The notes under the pieces were generated by a model. That model had not been told where the DNA came from and made no database searches. It saw only the letters and a list, made by a program, of their open reading frames with translations. Both the position numbers and the translations under genes were made by a program. A stretch of 64,000 nt of DNA from Muricea muricata (Eukaryota; Cnidaria; Anthozoa; Malacalcyonacea; Plexauridae): NCBI GenBank assembly GCA_963855995.1, contig OY979716.1, positions 32,124,230 to 32,188,229 of the forward strand, read 5' to 3'. Below, piece after piece: positions 13,842-25,793 of the stretch; the stretch's first letter is position 1; each line of letters starts with the position of its first letter.

Positions 13842-15495
13842 CACATATAAACGCATTACAGATAAAAGACGCAATCCAACGTCAAAAACGGAAACAGACC
13901 TGCAACAAATTCTACTGAAATTAAAAGCTTCGGGATCTCTATCAGAAAACGAGTACTTGAAGTTAAGACCTTTCGATTCTTACCCCGCAGCGTTCTATTG
14001 TTTACCTAAAATACATAAAGCTCCAATGATTGAACAAGATGATCACTTTACAATAGCAGCAGATACCAAAATTCCTTTTAGACCTATAAGCAGCTCAATA
14101 GGGTCTCCCACGTACGAAGTATCTAAATATTTGGCACACATATTAAAGTTCTTATATAATGATAAGTACACCGTTCAAAACTCTAACGAATTTTCGAATT
14201 TTATTGCTAACCAAAAAGTTGATCTGGATGAATATATCGTATCTTTTGACGTAACCTCTTTATTTACATCAATCCCTGTTGACCTGGCATTACAAATCGT
14301 AAAAGAAGAGCTCGCTATAACAACCCTATGGACACTACATACAAATTTGACTGCAGAACAGATTTGTAACTTATTGAAATTTAGTTATTGCTTAATGCAA
14401 TAACTTTTTGTGTTTGACGATTGTCATTACCATCAGATCTTTGGATGTCCCATGGGGTCGCCAGTAAGTGCAGTTGTTGCAGAACTAGTCATGCAGAGAA
14501 TTGAGAAGGTAGCATTGGATTCCTCTCCGGTTTCGGTACGATGGTGGAAAAGATATGTGGACGATTCCAATGCCTGCCTTAAACAGCTAGACGTCCCGCT
14601 TTTCCATCAACATTTAAATTCTGTTAACTCTCATATCCAATTTACGATTGAAATGCCTGCTGTTAACCGGAATGGGAGTCAAACAATTGCATTTTTAGAT
14701 ACACAATTACTTGGTAACATATCTGGTGACATCGACGTTAAAGTGTTCCGAAAGAATACCCATACAGATAAATATTTACCTTTTGAATCTCACAGCCACA
14801 AAAATGATAAAAAAGCAGTGATAAAAACATTGCTTGATCGAGCCAAGACTATTCCATCCACCTTGACCTTACAAACTGAAGAGACTCATAATGTTTTACG
14901 TGCACTAGAGTTAAATGGTTACAAAAGAAGTTTTATTAAAGAAGTTGTTAATCACACTGTAAAAGTGAATCAGAAAAGGAAAGAAGATTTACGGGGCTCG
15001 ACATGTATTCCATATGTAAAAGGTCTTTCGGAAAAGATTAAAAGTATTTTAACAAAGGCAGGAGTACGAGTAGCACTAAAACCGGTTTGTACTTTGGCAA
15101 ATATATTCCGTATACCAAAAACAAGACCATCAGAGGAGAGAACTAAAGCTGTTGTATACAAATTTGAATGTAGAACATGCTCGTTCACTTATATTGGCGA
15201 GTCCAAACGGTGTTGGTGTTCAAGATGGCTGGAACATAAGCCTGGTGTTCGGAGAAACAACTATTCGGCAATCAAAGAACATGCTGAAACGACTGGACAC
15301 GGTGCAGCAAAATCAGATGCAGTGATACTCTAGAAAGGAATTACAAATTACTCACAAAGAATCTTCTTGGAGGCGTTGCATTCAGTGATAAATCAAGATT
15401 CAGTCAATGAACATGCCGAATTCCCATCATGCTATCTAACACTGGTAAACTCAATCAAGCAGAACAATAGGCATTATAAAAACAATTCAGTCTAG
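13842..15495 (+). pseudogene. Penelope 1 reverse transcriptase plus GIY-YIG, two nonsense codons
   Basis: The frame is open from 13842 with AAFYCLPKIHK, then the first palm Asp in YIVSFDVTSLFTSIPV, then FGCPMGSPVSAVVAE and the catalytic YVDDS. An in-frame TAA interrupts it at 14401-14403, just before FDDCHYHQ, and a TAG at 15331-15333 cuts the GIY-YIG domain. The inverted copy has a sense codon at the second site. The N-terminal part of a Penelope protein is missing, so the copy is 5' truncated at the junction with the inverted arm. Confidence 0.85.
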
Positions 15496-15511
15496 TTCTA
15501 GCCATATTGCT

Positions 15512-15541
15512 CAGACGAAGGCTAGCAGCTTGCGGCCGAAA
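15512..15541 (+). other. Hammerhead-like relic at Penelope 1 3' end
   Basis: CAGACGA, a GGC/GCC stem and GAAAA in the order of a hammerhead core, but the first block departs from CTGATGA. The inverted copy lies at about 12900-12928. Confidence 0.35.
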
Positions 15542-15651
15542 ATTTAGCAACTTTTAGTTTTTTATACATTTTTCAATGTAAAATGTTTTTAATTAGATCA
15601 GTTTCAAAACTTCAACGTATTACTATGTAGTCTACTGATCGCCTGAACAGC

Positions 15652-15787
<136 letters not shown>

Positions 15788-15981
15788 GAAGGAATAGGAA
15801 ACGCTTTAAATTGTAAAAATTTTACTTCAAGTTTCTGGAGGTGTTCCTCCGTCTTCAGAAATTTTACAATGATTGATTATTCATAAAATAACCTAACTAA
15901 AATTGTAAAAACTACGTCACTACTAAGAATGTTTATACTAATTCTAATTGTAAAATGTTCATTATTGTGATAATAGTCCCT

Positions 15982-16797
15982 CTATGGCTTAAAATTTCTA
16001 AAAAGAAATGGCGCTCTATGTCTACACGAAGATGCCAATTCATTACGTTTGTTTAAGGTCCCTAGTTCTGGTCTGCTAATGATAAATGTTTTTTCAAGGT
16101 TGCATAGTTGGCATCGTTTTGTCTTGTTGCTGTAAGGTTTCGCCCCTCGCAGAATTTCCCATTCTATCTTGTAATCTTTCTGTTGGTCTTTCAGGTTCCA
16201 AATGTATTTACTGAGTTCCGTACTGTTGCGTTTGCTTGCGTTTTTAAACGTGGTTTTATGTCCGTTAAATCTTTCCTTAAATGTGTTCTTAGTTAATCCA
16301 ATATATGTCTCTCTGCTTTCATTTGTTGTAACCGTGGCTTGATAAATAATTGATTCTCTCAGACACTGGCCTTTCATGGGGCAGCTGCTTGGACTCCTGC
16401 AGTTGCATAACTTCTTAGCACCGTCTGTACTCTCTTTCTTTTCGCTCTTTTCTAATACTTTCTTGTTGTGCCCATCGACTATATTCTTCATATTAGGCAT
16501 ACAGCAATAACTCAATTTCACTGTATTAGTGTTAAATATTTTGTGTAATTTATGTTCCGGGGGGAATTGCTCTTTCACTATCTTGAGGAATAATCTGCCG
16601 ATGTTAGTTTGGACGTTACTCGAATACGGAGGGTTGTACCAGATGATATTCCTTGTTCTGTTTCTTTTGCTTTTTTCTTCTTGCTTTTGGTATTTTAACT
16701 CGTGGGTATATCCGCTTTTCTTCAATGCCTCTGGGTACAATGGCTTCGCGTTGTTAAATACTTCTTCGCAGCTAGAAATTTCTGATAGTCTTCGATG
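15982..16797 (-). pseudogene. Penelope 2 GIY-YIG protein, inverted partial copy
   Basis: A long minus-strand frame with a Cys cluster (CNCRSPSSCPMKGQC) followed by TYIGLTKNTFKERFNGHK, the GIY-YIG-type nuclease with its Arg, and a terminal CQLC/CRHR zinc-like patch. The frame is intact across the C6 run where the plus-strand copy has C5. It lacks the RT, so it is a fragment. Confidence 0.8.
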
Positions 16798-16812
16798 TTG
16801 TAGATTATTATC

Positions 16813-18151
16813 CATCAATTACTGAAGAATTACTCAATAAGGCGCTTGACTTCGCCTCGCAATTCGATGAGATTACTGAAGAGGAACGAGACATAATTAT
16901 ACACGCAAAGCGATCATTCATGTACACCGAGGGATTATCATGGGGAAAAACCCAAAGAACAGAATTGTTTGACGTTACGATGGGCAGTTGGGATGGGGCC
17001 GAAACTTGTGAACTGGTGGGTATTTACATCTTATCCATTATTGAAGCGAAACACGGCAACAACATCGGGCTCTATAGAGATGACGGTCTAGGTGCATTTG
17101 AGGCAGCCCCGCAGGAAGTAGAAAGAATTAAAAAAAGTATTTGTAGTATATTCAAGGATAATGGTTTGAGAATTACAGTTGAAGCTAACCTAAGCACTGT
17201 CAATTTCCTCGACGTAACGTTTAACCTTGCCAGAAACAGCTTCGAACCGTATGCAAAACCAAACAATATACCAACATATATACATGCAAAATCCAACCAC
17301 CCACCAGCAATTATAAAAAACCTCCCCTGTGCAATCAACAAAAGACTATCAGAAATTTCTAGCTGCGAAGAAGTATTTAACAACGCGAAGCCATTGTACC
17401 AAGAGGCATTGAAGAAAAGCGGATATACCCACGAGTTAAAATACCAAAAGCAAGAAGAAAAAAGCAAAAGAAACAGAACAAGGAATATCATCTGCTACAA
17501 CCCTCCGTATTCGAGTAACGTCCAAACTAACATCGGCAGATTATTCCTCAAGATAGTGAAAGAGCAATTCCCCCGGAACATAAATTACACAAAATATTTA
17601 ACACTAATACAGTGAAATTGAGTTATTGCTGTATGCCTAATATGAAGAATATAGTCGATGGGCACAACAAGAAAGTATTAGAAAAGAGCGAAAAGAAAGA
17701 GAGTACAGACGGTGCTAAGAAGTTATGCAACTGCAGGAGTCCAAGCAGCTGCCCCATGAAAGGCCAGTGTCTGAGAGAATCAATTATTTATCAAGCCACG
17801 GTTACAACAAATGAAAGCAGAGAGACATATATTGGATTAACTAAGAACACATTTAAGGAAAGATTTAACGGACATAAAACCACGTTTAAAAACGCAAGCA
17901 AACGCAACAGTACGGAACTCAGTAAATACATTTGGAACCTGAAAGACCAACAGAAAGATTACAAGATAGAATGGGAAATTCTGCGAGGGGCGAAACCTTA
18001 CAGCAACAAGACAAAACGATGCCAACTATGCAACCTTGAAAAAACATTTATCATTAGCAGACCAGAACTAGGGACCTTAAACAAACGTAATGAATTGGCA
18101 TCTTCGTGTAGACATAGAGCGCCATTTCTTTTTAGAAATTTTAAGCCATAG
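16813..18151 (+). pseudogene. Penelope 2 reverse transcriptase plus GIY-YIG, one-base frameshift
   Basis: The frame is open from the inverted junction, beginning within the RT palm at YYPSITEELL. It includes the catalytic block LYRDDGLGAF and the thumb. At about 17570 a C run has five bases where the inverted arm has six, shifting the frame (first block ends 17615, next block 17612-18151). The second block carries the same Cys cluster and GIY-YIG core (TYIGLTKNTFKERF). The start of the RT is missing. Confidence 0.85.
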
Positions 18152-18274
18152 AGGGACTATTATCACAATAATGAACATTTTACAATTAGAATTAGTATAA
18201 ACATTCTTAGTAGTGACGTAGTTTTTACAATTTTAGTTAGGTTATTTTATGAATAATCAATCATTGTAAAATTT

Positions 18275-18302
18275 CTGAAGACGGAGGAACACCTCCAGAA
18301 AC
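18275..18302 (+). other. Hammerhead-like relic at Penelope 2 3' end
   Basis: CTGAAGA, a 5-bp GGAGG/CCTCC stem with loop AACA, then GAAAC. One base differs from the CTGATGA block. Confidence 0.4.
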
Positions 18303-18413
18303 TTGAAGTAAAATTTTTACAATTTAAAGCGTTTCCTATTCCTTCATGTATTTCAAGCTCTGACCAGCAAGGACATTGAGCACTCTATCTCAATCTGAAG
18401 AGAAACTGGCTTT

Positions 18414-18528
<115 letters not shown>

Positions 18529-18684
18529 GAGGTAAACAGTATATATTCACTTGGTTAAAAGAGAGCTCAATCCGTACGTAGAGCCTGTACAAATGTTCAG
18601 TTGACTATTTACAGTTAAGAACCATTTGGTAAGAAGTAAAAATAAATATAAAAATACTAAATAAGAGTCAGTAACTCAGAGAGT

Positions 18685-18908
18685 TACTCATTCATTGCCT
18701 ATTCAAACCACCCCCCTGCAATCCTTAAACATATCCCGAAATCAGTTGGCCAACGAGTATCTAGCCGATCATCCAGCAAAGACGAATTCGATAAAGCAGC
18801 TCCGTTGTACAATGTGGCATTAAAAGCCAGTGGTTTTAAAGAGTCAGCCCCATTTGTGGAAATAGATAACCAAGAAAGAAAGAAAAACAGCAAGAGAAAT
18901 AGACATAA
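18685..18908 (+). pseudogene. Penelope 3 protein, left fragment
   Basis: The frame encodes the post-RT connector (SNHPPAILKHIPKSVGQRVS and DKAAPLYNVALKASGF), matching the equivalent part of Penelope 2. It ends where the Polinton derivative inserts and continues at 29159. Confidence 0.75.
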
Positions 18909-18943
18909 AGTAGTAATATAGGGGCCGATCAACCCTTTTTTTT

Positions 18944-19180
18944 AGGGCGCCGCAAGGGTACCGCAGGGCGCCGCAAGCCTCCATAGGGCGCCGCAAGGGT
19001 ACCGCAGGGCGCCGCAAGCCTCCATAGGGCGCCGCAAGGGTACCGCAGGGCGCCGCAAGCCTCCATAGGGCGCCGCAAGGGTACCGCAGGGCGCCGCAAG
19101 CCTCCATAGGGCGCCGCAAGGGTACCGCAGGGCGCCGCAAGGGTACCGCAGGGCGCCGCAAGCCTCCATAGGGCGCCGCA
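18944..19180. repeat. GC-rich 41-bp tandem array, left arm
   Basis: Alternating GGCGCCGCAAGGGTACCGCA and GGCGCCGCAAGCCTCCATA blocks give a 41-bp unit repeated about five times plus one extra GGTACC block. It is GC rich in an AT-rich region. The right arm has one unit fewer. Confidence 0.9.
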
Positions 19181-19199
19181 CTAATTAGTATGCGAGATT

Positions 19200-19795
19200 A
19201 TGATTGGTTGAACCGCATACGTACATACCGTGACGTACACACCGTGACGTACACCCCGTGACGTACACCCCGTGACGTACGCCATAGCTATGCTCTGATT
19301 GGTCAAACAGCGTGACGTACACCCCGTGACGTACACACCGTGGCTGCGCGAGGTTGCGCAAGCCTCCACAGGGTGCCGCACTAATTAGTATGCGAGATTA
19401 TGATTGGTCGAAAAGCGTACGTACACACCGTGACGTACACACCGTGACGTTCACTATAGCCGTGCTCTGATTGGTTAAAACAGCGTACGTATACCCCGTG
19501 ACGTACGCCATAGCCGTGCTCTGATTTGTTAAAACAGCGTACGTATGCCCCGTGACGTACGCTATAGCCGCGCTCTGGTTGGTTAAAACAGCGTACGTAT
19601 ACCCCGTGACGTACGCTATAGTCGCGCTCTGGTTGGTTAAAACAGTGTACGTATGCCCCGTGACGTACGCTATAGCCGCGCTCTGGTTGGTTAAAACAGC
19701 GTACGTATACCCCGTGACGTTCGCTATAGTCGCGCTCTGGTTGGTTAAAACAGTGTACGTATACCCCGTGACGTACGCCATAGGCGCGCTCTTTT
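19200..19795. repeat. 60-bp promoter-like tandem array, left arm
   Basis: About nine imperfect units of roughly 60 bp, each with CCCGTGACGTACGC, a GC-box-like GCCGCGCTCTGG, the CCAAT-type TTGGTTAAAA and CAGCGTACGTA. Each unit thus combines a TGACGTAC (CRE-like) site with an inverted CCAAT-type site. The units end directly before the GRF zinc-finger frame, so a terminal promoter/enhancer, replication or packaging region is plausible. The long ORFs in several frames come from a unit length divisible by three. Confidence 0.85.
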
Positions 19796-20031
19796 GCCGA
19801 CATGATCTGATATGTCGCACCAAGAAAGTGAAGAAAGAGGGTCCTAATCAGGATCGTTTATTCTATTGTTGTCCTCACCCAAGAGAAAGTGCTTGTGACT
19901 TCTTTGAGTGGAAACCTGACAAAGACCCCCTTGAGCCAGGTTGTGTTTGTCTGTTTAGTATGCCACCATCTTACCGATATACAGTGAGAAAGACAGGGGA
20001 GACATTTACTAGTAAGGAAACGGATTCGTAA
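19793..20031 (+). CDS. GRF-type zinc-finger protein, left arm
   Basis: A frame of about 79 codons starting within the last promoter-like unit. Its start codon is uncertain because the frame is open upstream through the array. It contains CRH, then KKEGPNQDRLFYCC and CDFFEWK, the CHCC pattern and FFxW end of GRF fingers that bind single-stranded DNA in topoisomerase 3, APE2 and NEIL3. The stop is at 20029-20031. A DNA-end or ssDNA-binding role in the element is inference. The 3' half is repeated in the downstream tandem units without the finger. Confidence 0.65.
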
Positions 20032-22592
20032 GAAAGCGTATGACGAATTCCTTCGGCAAAAGGAAATCGGTGAACTGATTCAGGACTTACAGATCTACTA
20101 ATAACTATAACAAAAGTGTGACTGTACATATAATTAAATGAACTTAAACATATAACTAAATATTGTTAAACACAAAACCAAATAAAATAGTTTTTGTAAA
20201 AGTCCCGTGGAGGGACAAATTGTGTCCCGCAAGTCCCGCAAAGTGATATTAGGTTTTGCAAAAGTCCCGTGGAGGGACACAAAGTCCCGTGGAGGGACAA
20301 ATTAAGTCCCGCGAGTCCCGTTTCAGCAAAACAAACCAATGCCCGCTCACGAACTCGATTCTATTATTGTCCAAAACCACATATATCGTGTTATATGATC
20401 TCCCGTGTTGTCAAGGTTTTATTCGCCTCGGGCAAAGTAAATAAGACACAGATGGTAATAACACGCACACATGTTAGTTGTTGAAAACATATATTCACAA
20501 AATAGCTATTTACAGATCAAATATCTAATGGAATGGTTGCAACACCGTCTTCCAAAACTTTACGTTTTGGATAAAAATAACTAAAAGCGTTTTTAACTTG
20601 AACATATGTGCACATTGTATTGTTCATAACTCTGAATCCCCTATTTACACCCGACCCACTACGTTTACTTAAAATTACATCGAAATATTTATCTTTATTA
20701 ATAACATAATTCTTTTTGTTAACCCCTTTGCAACTAAATTTGTCTTTCCCATCCCCAAAACAATAATACGTTTTACTACATAGACTAATTATCCCATCCC
20801 CGTGGAAACCCGACGAAGACCTCCTTGAGCCAGGTTGTGTTTGTCTGTTTAGTATGCCACCATCTTACCGATATACAGTGAGAAAGACAGGGGAAACATT
20901 TACTAGTAAGGAAACGGATTCGTAAGAAAGCGTATGACGAATTCCTTCGGCAAAAGGAAATCGGTGAACTGATTCAGGACTTACAGATCTACTAATAACT
21001 ATAACAAAAGTGTGACTGTACATATAATCAAATGAACTTAAACATATAACTAAATATTGTTAAACACAAAACCAAATAAAATAGTTTTTGTAAAAGTCCC
21101 GTGGAGGGACAAATTGTGTCCCGCAAGTCCCGCAAAGTGATATTAGGTTTTGCAAAAGTCCCGTGGAGGGACACAAAGTCCCGTGGAGGGACAAATTAAG
21201 TCCCGCGAGTCCCGTTTCAGCAAAACAATTCAATGCCCGCTCACGAACTCGATTCTATCATTGTCCAAAACCACATATATCGTGTTATATGATCCCCCGT
21301 GTTGTCAAGGTTTTATTCGCCTCGGGCAAAGTAAATAAGACACAGATGGTAATAACACGCACACATGTTAGTTGTTGAAAACATATATTCACAAAATAGC
21401 TATTTACAGATCAAATATCTAATGGAATGGTTGCAACACCGTCTTCCAAAACTTTACGTTTTGGATAAAAATAACTAAAAGCGTTTTTAACTTGAACATA
21501 TGTGCACATTGTATTGTTCATAACTCTGAGTCCCCTATTTACACCCGACCCACTACGTTTACTTAAAATTACATCGAAATATTTATCTTTATTAATAATA
21601 ACATTATTCTTTTTGTTAACCCCTTTGCAACTAAATTTGTCTTTCCCATCCCCAAAACAATAATACGTTTTACTACATAGACTAATTATCCCATCCCCGT
21701 GGAAACCAGACGAAGACCCCCTTGAGCCAGGTTGTGTTTGTCTGTTTAGTATGCCACCATCTTACCGATATACAATGAGAAAGACAGAGGAGACATTTAC
21801 TTGTAAGGAAACGGATTCGTAAGAAAGCGTATGACGAATTCCTTCGGCAAAAGGAAATCGGTGAACTGATTCAGGACTTACAGATCTACTAACAACTATA
21901 ACAAAAGTGTAACTGTACATATAATTAAATGAACTAAAACATATAACTAAATATTGTTAAACACAAAACCAAATAAAATAGTTTTTGTAAAAGTCCCGTG
22001 GAGGGACAAATTGTGTCCCGCAAGTCCCGCAAAGTGATATTAGGTTTTGCAAAAGTCCCGTGGAGGGACACAAAGTCCCGTGGAGGGACAAATTAAGTCC
22101 CGCGAGTCCCGTTTCAGCAAAACAAATCAATGCCCGCTCACGAACTCGATTCTATTATTGTCCAAAATCACATATATCGTGTTATATGATCCCCCGTGTT
22201 GTCAAGGTTTTATTCGCCTCGGGCAAAGTGAATAAGACACAGATGGTAATAACACGCACACATGTTAGTTGTTGAAAAGATATATTCACAAAATAGCTAT
22301 TTACAGATCAAATATCTAATGGAATGGTTGCAACACCGTCTTCCAAAACTTTACGTTTTGGATAAAAATAACTAAAAGCGTTTTTAACTTGAACATATGT
22401 GCACATTGTATTGTTCATAACTCTGAGTCCCCTATTTACACCCGACCCACTACGTTTACTTAAAATTACATCTAAATATTTATCTTTATTAATAACATTA
22501 TTCTTTTTGTTAACCTCTTTGCAACTAAATTTGTCTTTCCCATCTTCAAAACAATAATACGTTTTACTACATAGACTAATTATCCCATCCCC
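19908..22592. repeat. Threefold tandem duplication, about 895 bp units, left arm
   Basis: Units 19908-20801, 20802-21698 and 21699-22592. Each runs from the end of the GRF frame, through a block with repeated GTCCCGTGGAGGGAC palindrome-like motifs, to the C-terminal part of DNA polymerase B on the minus strand. The junction is always polB (ATCCC) joined to GTGGAAACC of the GRF gene. Copies are over 97 % identical by eye. Only the third has the longer polB end. Confidence 0.85.
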
Positions 22593-22634
22593 TTCCCACT
22601 CTACTTTAAATAATCCCGGCGTTCTCTTATCCAT
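22308..22634 (-). pseudogene. Protein-primed DNA polymerase B, C-terminal end, left arm
   Basis: A 108-codon minus-strand frame with PGLFKVEWEGDGII, YYCFEDGKDKFSCK and the C-terminal KRKVLEDGVATIPLDI, which is the end of the Polinton/Maverick pPolB. It ends normally with TGA but has no polymerase palm upstream: the sequence 5' of it is the inverted N-terminal part of the same gene. Shorter copies of this end lie in the two preceding tandem units (about 20515-20795 and 21415-21690). Confidence 0.8.
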
Positions 22635-22640
22635 CGACTA

Positions 22641-23992
22641 TTTGGTGGAAATTAGCCAGGAAAGCTATTCGCTATTGTTGGACCGTTTCTCTCATGTATT
22701 CGACCAAATCAGTCAACGAATAGTGAACGGTGAGGTATGTTGTGCGTTTGACCACCTAGGTATTTTCGAGACTTGTACTTATTACTATTATGACTATTTA
22801 GGTGTGTGCTGAAAGTGGCGATGACGTTGAAGAAATGGTGCAATGTCTTCTCACATTGAATCAGGTATAGACCATATTGTTGGTCAACTTGATCTGTGTA
22901 GTTCTTGCTCTTATTACTCTTTCTTATTTTTTTTTTTTTGCTGGAGACCCAAGATGAAGCGGACGCTAGTCAAGCAAGCGAGGACGAAGTGCATGAGGTA
23001 AATAATTTTAGAGGTTTAAAATTCTAGTCATGGTTTACTTATCTTTCCGGGCTTGTGATATATATGTGTAGCATTTTTTTTTTTTCCTCCGTTTTTTTCA
23101 GGCGAGTGAGAATGAGGAAAGTGGGGAAGAAAATACAATTAAAGGTTCACCCATTAGAAAAATTGCAAGAAAAACTGGAACTTCATCTCATGGAACTACC
23201 TGTTCTGGGCTTCAATTCCGGAAAGTATGATATCAACGCCGCTAAAAACCCTTTCTTTGCCCACCTCATGAAACATGAGCAAGTTAAGTTTGTGATAAAA
23301 AGAAACAACAGCCACATGTGTCTCAAGACAATACACTTGAAGTTTCTCGATATTACAAACCACTTGGCTCCTGGATTCTCCTACGAACAATTTTTAAAAG
23401 CTTACGAGTGCACACAGACCAAAGGGTACTTTCGTCTGACAAAGTTAAACTTATCCACCTTACCGCCCCCTGAAGCCTTGAATTCAACGCTTTCCAACAC
23501 CGCCATTTCCGAGGAACAATACGAGTACTGCCAGCGCGTGTGGAACGATAACAACATGGAAACGTTTCGTGACTTTTTGGTTTGATATAATAATCTTGAT
23601 GTCGTTCCCTTCCTCGAGGCTATTGACAAGATGAACAAGTTTTGGAAGGAGCGAGATATAGACATGTTTAAAGACGGCGTGAGTGTGCCAGGTTTGACAA
23701 TGAAATATTTATTTTCGAATGTTCTAAACGTGCATTTCTCACTGTTTAACGAAAAAGACAAAGACTTATACTATACCATGAAAGACAATAACGTCGGTGG
23801 CCCAAGTATAATATTTAACCGATACCACGAAACAGACAAAACTTTTATACGCAACGCAGAAATGACACGAAAGAAATCTAGAGCCTAAACCATGCAAGAA
23901 AGTGGTCGGTTACGACACCAATGCGCTATACCTCTGGGCGATCATGCAATATTTGTCAACCGGACAGTTTACGCGACGACTGGAAGGCGACG
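22641..23992 (+). pseudogene. DNA polymerase B N-terminal/exonuclease part, left arm
   Basis: Plus strand, inverted relative to the C-terminal end next to it. Acidic exon-like blocks (to 22734, about 22802-22863, 22952-22997, 23101 on) are separated by GT-AG intervals. The main frame 23130-23585 contains LPVLGFNSGKYDIN (exonuclease motif) and FLDITNHLAPGFSYEQFLKA. After a stop at 23584 it continues as FLEAIDKMNKFW, DMFKDGVSVPGL and VGGPSIIFNRYHE to 23888, then a frame change before GYDTNALYLWAIMQ. No palm catalytic motif is present. This is the N-terminal half of a Polinton pPolB with several lesions. Confidence 0.8.
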
Positions 23993-24108
23993 AGCTCCAA
24001 CTCTTTTCTCGGTATTTTTGTACCCATGTCTGATCTTTATCTGTTGTTGGTGGGCTTGCCATTCCAACCACTCGATCGGCTTTTTACCGCTCCATTGCTT
24101 TTTAGAGC
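23993..24108 (-). other. Single-copy centre of the palindrome
   Basis: A 116-bp spacer. Read on the minus strand it continues the right arm's polymerase frame (KPIEWLEWQAHQQQIKIRHG and NTEKRVGARRLPV), so it is polymerase sequence belonging to the right arm. The left arm stops at 23992. Confidence 0.75.
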
Positions 24109-25460
24109 CGTCGCTTTCCAGTCGTCGCGTAAACTGTCCGGTTGACATATATTGCATGATCGCCCAGAGGTATAGCGCATTGGTGTCGTAACCGACCACT
24201 TTCTTGCATGGTTTAGGCTCTAGATTTCTTTCGTGTCATTTCTGCGTTGCGTATAAAAGTTTTGTCTGTTTCGTGGTATCGGTTAAATATTATACTTGGG
24301 CCACCGACGTTATTGTCTTTCATGGTATAGTATAAGTCTTTGTCTTTTTCGTTAAACAGTGAGAAATGCACGTTTAGAACATTCGAAAATAAATATTTCA
24401 TTGTCAAACCTGGCACACTCACGCCGTCTTTAAACATGTCTATATCTCGCTCCTTCCAAAACTTGTTCATCTTGTCAATAGCCTCGAGGAAGGGAACGAC
24501 ATCAAGATTATTATATCAAACCAAAAAGTCACGAAACGTTTCCATGTTGTTATCGTTCCACACGCGCTGGCAGTACTCGTATTGTTCCTCGGAAATGGCG
24601 GTGTTGGAAAGCATTGAATTCAAGGCTTCAGGGGGCGGTAAGGTGGATAAGTTTAACTTTGTCAGACGAAAGTACCCTTTGGTCTGTGTGCACTCGTAAG
24701 CTTTTAAAAATTGTTCGTAGGAGAATCCAGGAGCCAAGTGGTTTGTAATATCGAGAAACTTCAAGTGTATTGTCTTGAGACACATGTGGCTGTTGTTTCT
24801 TTTTATCACAAACTTAACTTGCTCATGTTTCATGAGGTGGGCAAAGAAAGGGTTTTTAGCGGCGTTGATATCATACTTTCCGGAATTGAAGCCCAGAACA
24901 GGTAGTTCCATGAGATGAAGTTCCAGTTTTTCTTGCAATTTTTCTAATGGGTGAACCTTTAATTGTATTTTCTTCCCCACTTTCCTCATTCTCACTCGCC
25001 TGAAAAAAACGGAGGAAAAAAAAAAAATGCTACACATATATATCACAAGCCCGGAAAGATAAGTAAACCATGACTAGAATTTTAAACCTCTAAAATTATT
25101 TACCTCATGCACTTCGTCCTCGCTTGCTTGACTAGCGTCCGCTTCATCTTGGGTCTCCAGCAAAAAAAAAAAAATAAGAAAGAGTAATAAGAGCAAGAAC
25201 TACACAGATCAAGTTGACCAACAATATGGTCTATACCTGATTCAATGTGAGAAGACATTGCACCATTTCTTCAACGTCATCGCCACTTTCAGCACACACC
25301 TAAATAGTCATAATAGTAATAAGTACAAGTCTCGAAAATACCTAGGTGGTCAAACGCACAACATACCTCACCGTTCACTATTCGTTGACTGATTTGGTCG
25401 AATACATGAGAGAAACGGTCCAACAATAGCGAATAGCTTTCCTGGCTAATTTCCACCAAA
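24109..25460 (-). pseudogene. DNA polymerase B N-terminal/exonuclease part, right arm
   Basis: Mirror copy of 22641-23992, including the same stop codon and exon-like blocks, with a C-to-T type difference at 24613 (Thr to Met in the frame 25046-24516). Its frame runs further, into the centre of the palindrome. Confidence 0.8.
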
Positions 25461-25466
25461 TAGTCG

Positions 25467-25793
25467 ATGGATAAGAGAACGCCGGGATTATTTAAAGTAG
25501 AGTGGGAAGGGGATGGGATAATTAGTCTATGTAGTAAAACGTATTATTGTTTTGAAGATGGGAAAGACAAATTTAGTTGCAAAGAGGTTAACAAAAAGAA
25601 TAATGTTATTAATAAAGATAAATATTTAGATGTAATTTTAAGTAAACGTAGTGGGTCGGGTGTAAATAGGGGACTCAGAGTTATGAACAATACAATGTGC
25701 ACATATGTTCAAGTTAAAAACGCTTTTAGTTATTTTTATCCAAAACGTAAAGTTTTGGAAGACGGTGTTGCAACCATTCCATTAGATATTTGA
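25467..25793 (+). pseudogene. DNA polymerase B C-terminal end, right arm
   Basis: Mirror copy of 22308-22634, identical at the protein level. Upstream polymerase palm is missing as in the left arm. Confidence 0.8.

Noticed and set aside
19381..19823. 140-residue repeat proteins in two frames (and mirror copies)
   Set aside because: They come from the 60-bp array, whose length is a multiple of three. Several frames are open at once and no start context or domain is seen.
20256..20484. Repeated 62- and 71-codon ORFs in each 895-bp unit
   Set aside because: Two overlapping frames across GTCCCGTGGAGGGAC motifs, without domain. They look non-coding.
19200..22592. CRISPR-like direct repeats
   Set aside because: Units are contiguous tandem repeats without unique spacers, in a eukaryotic transposon.
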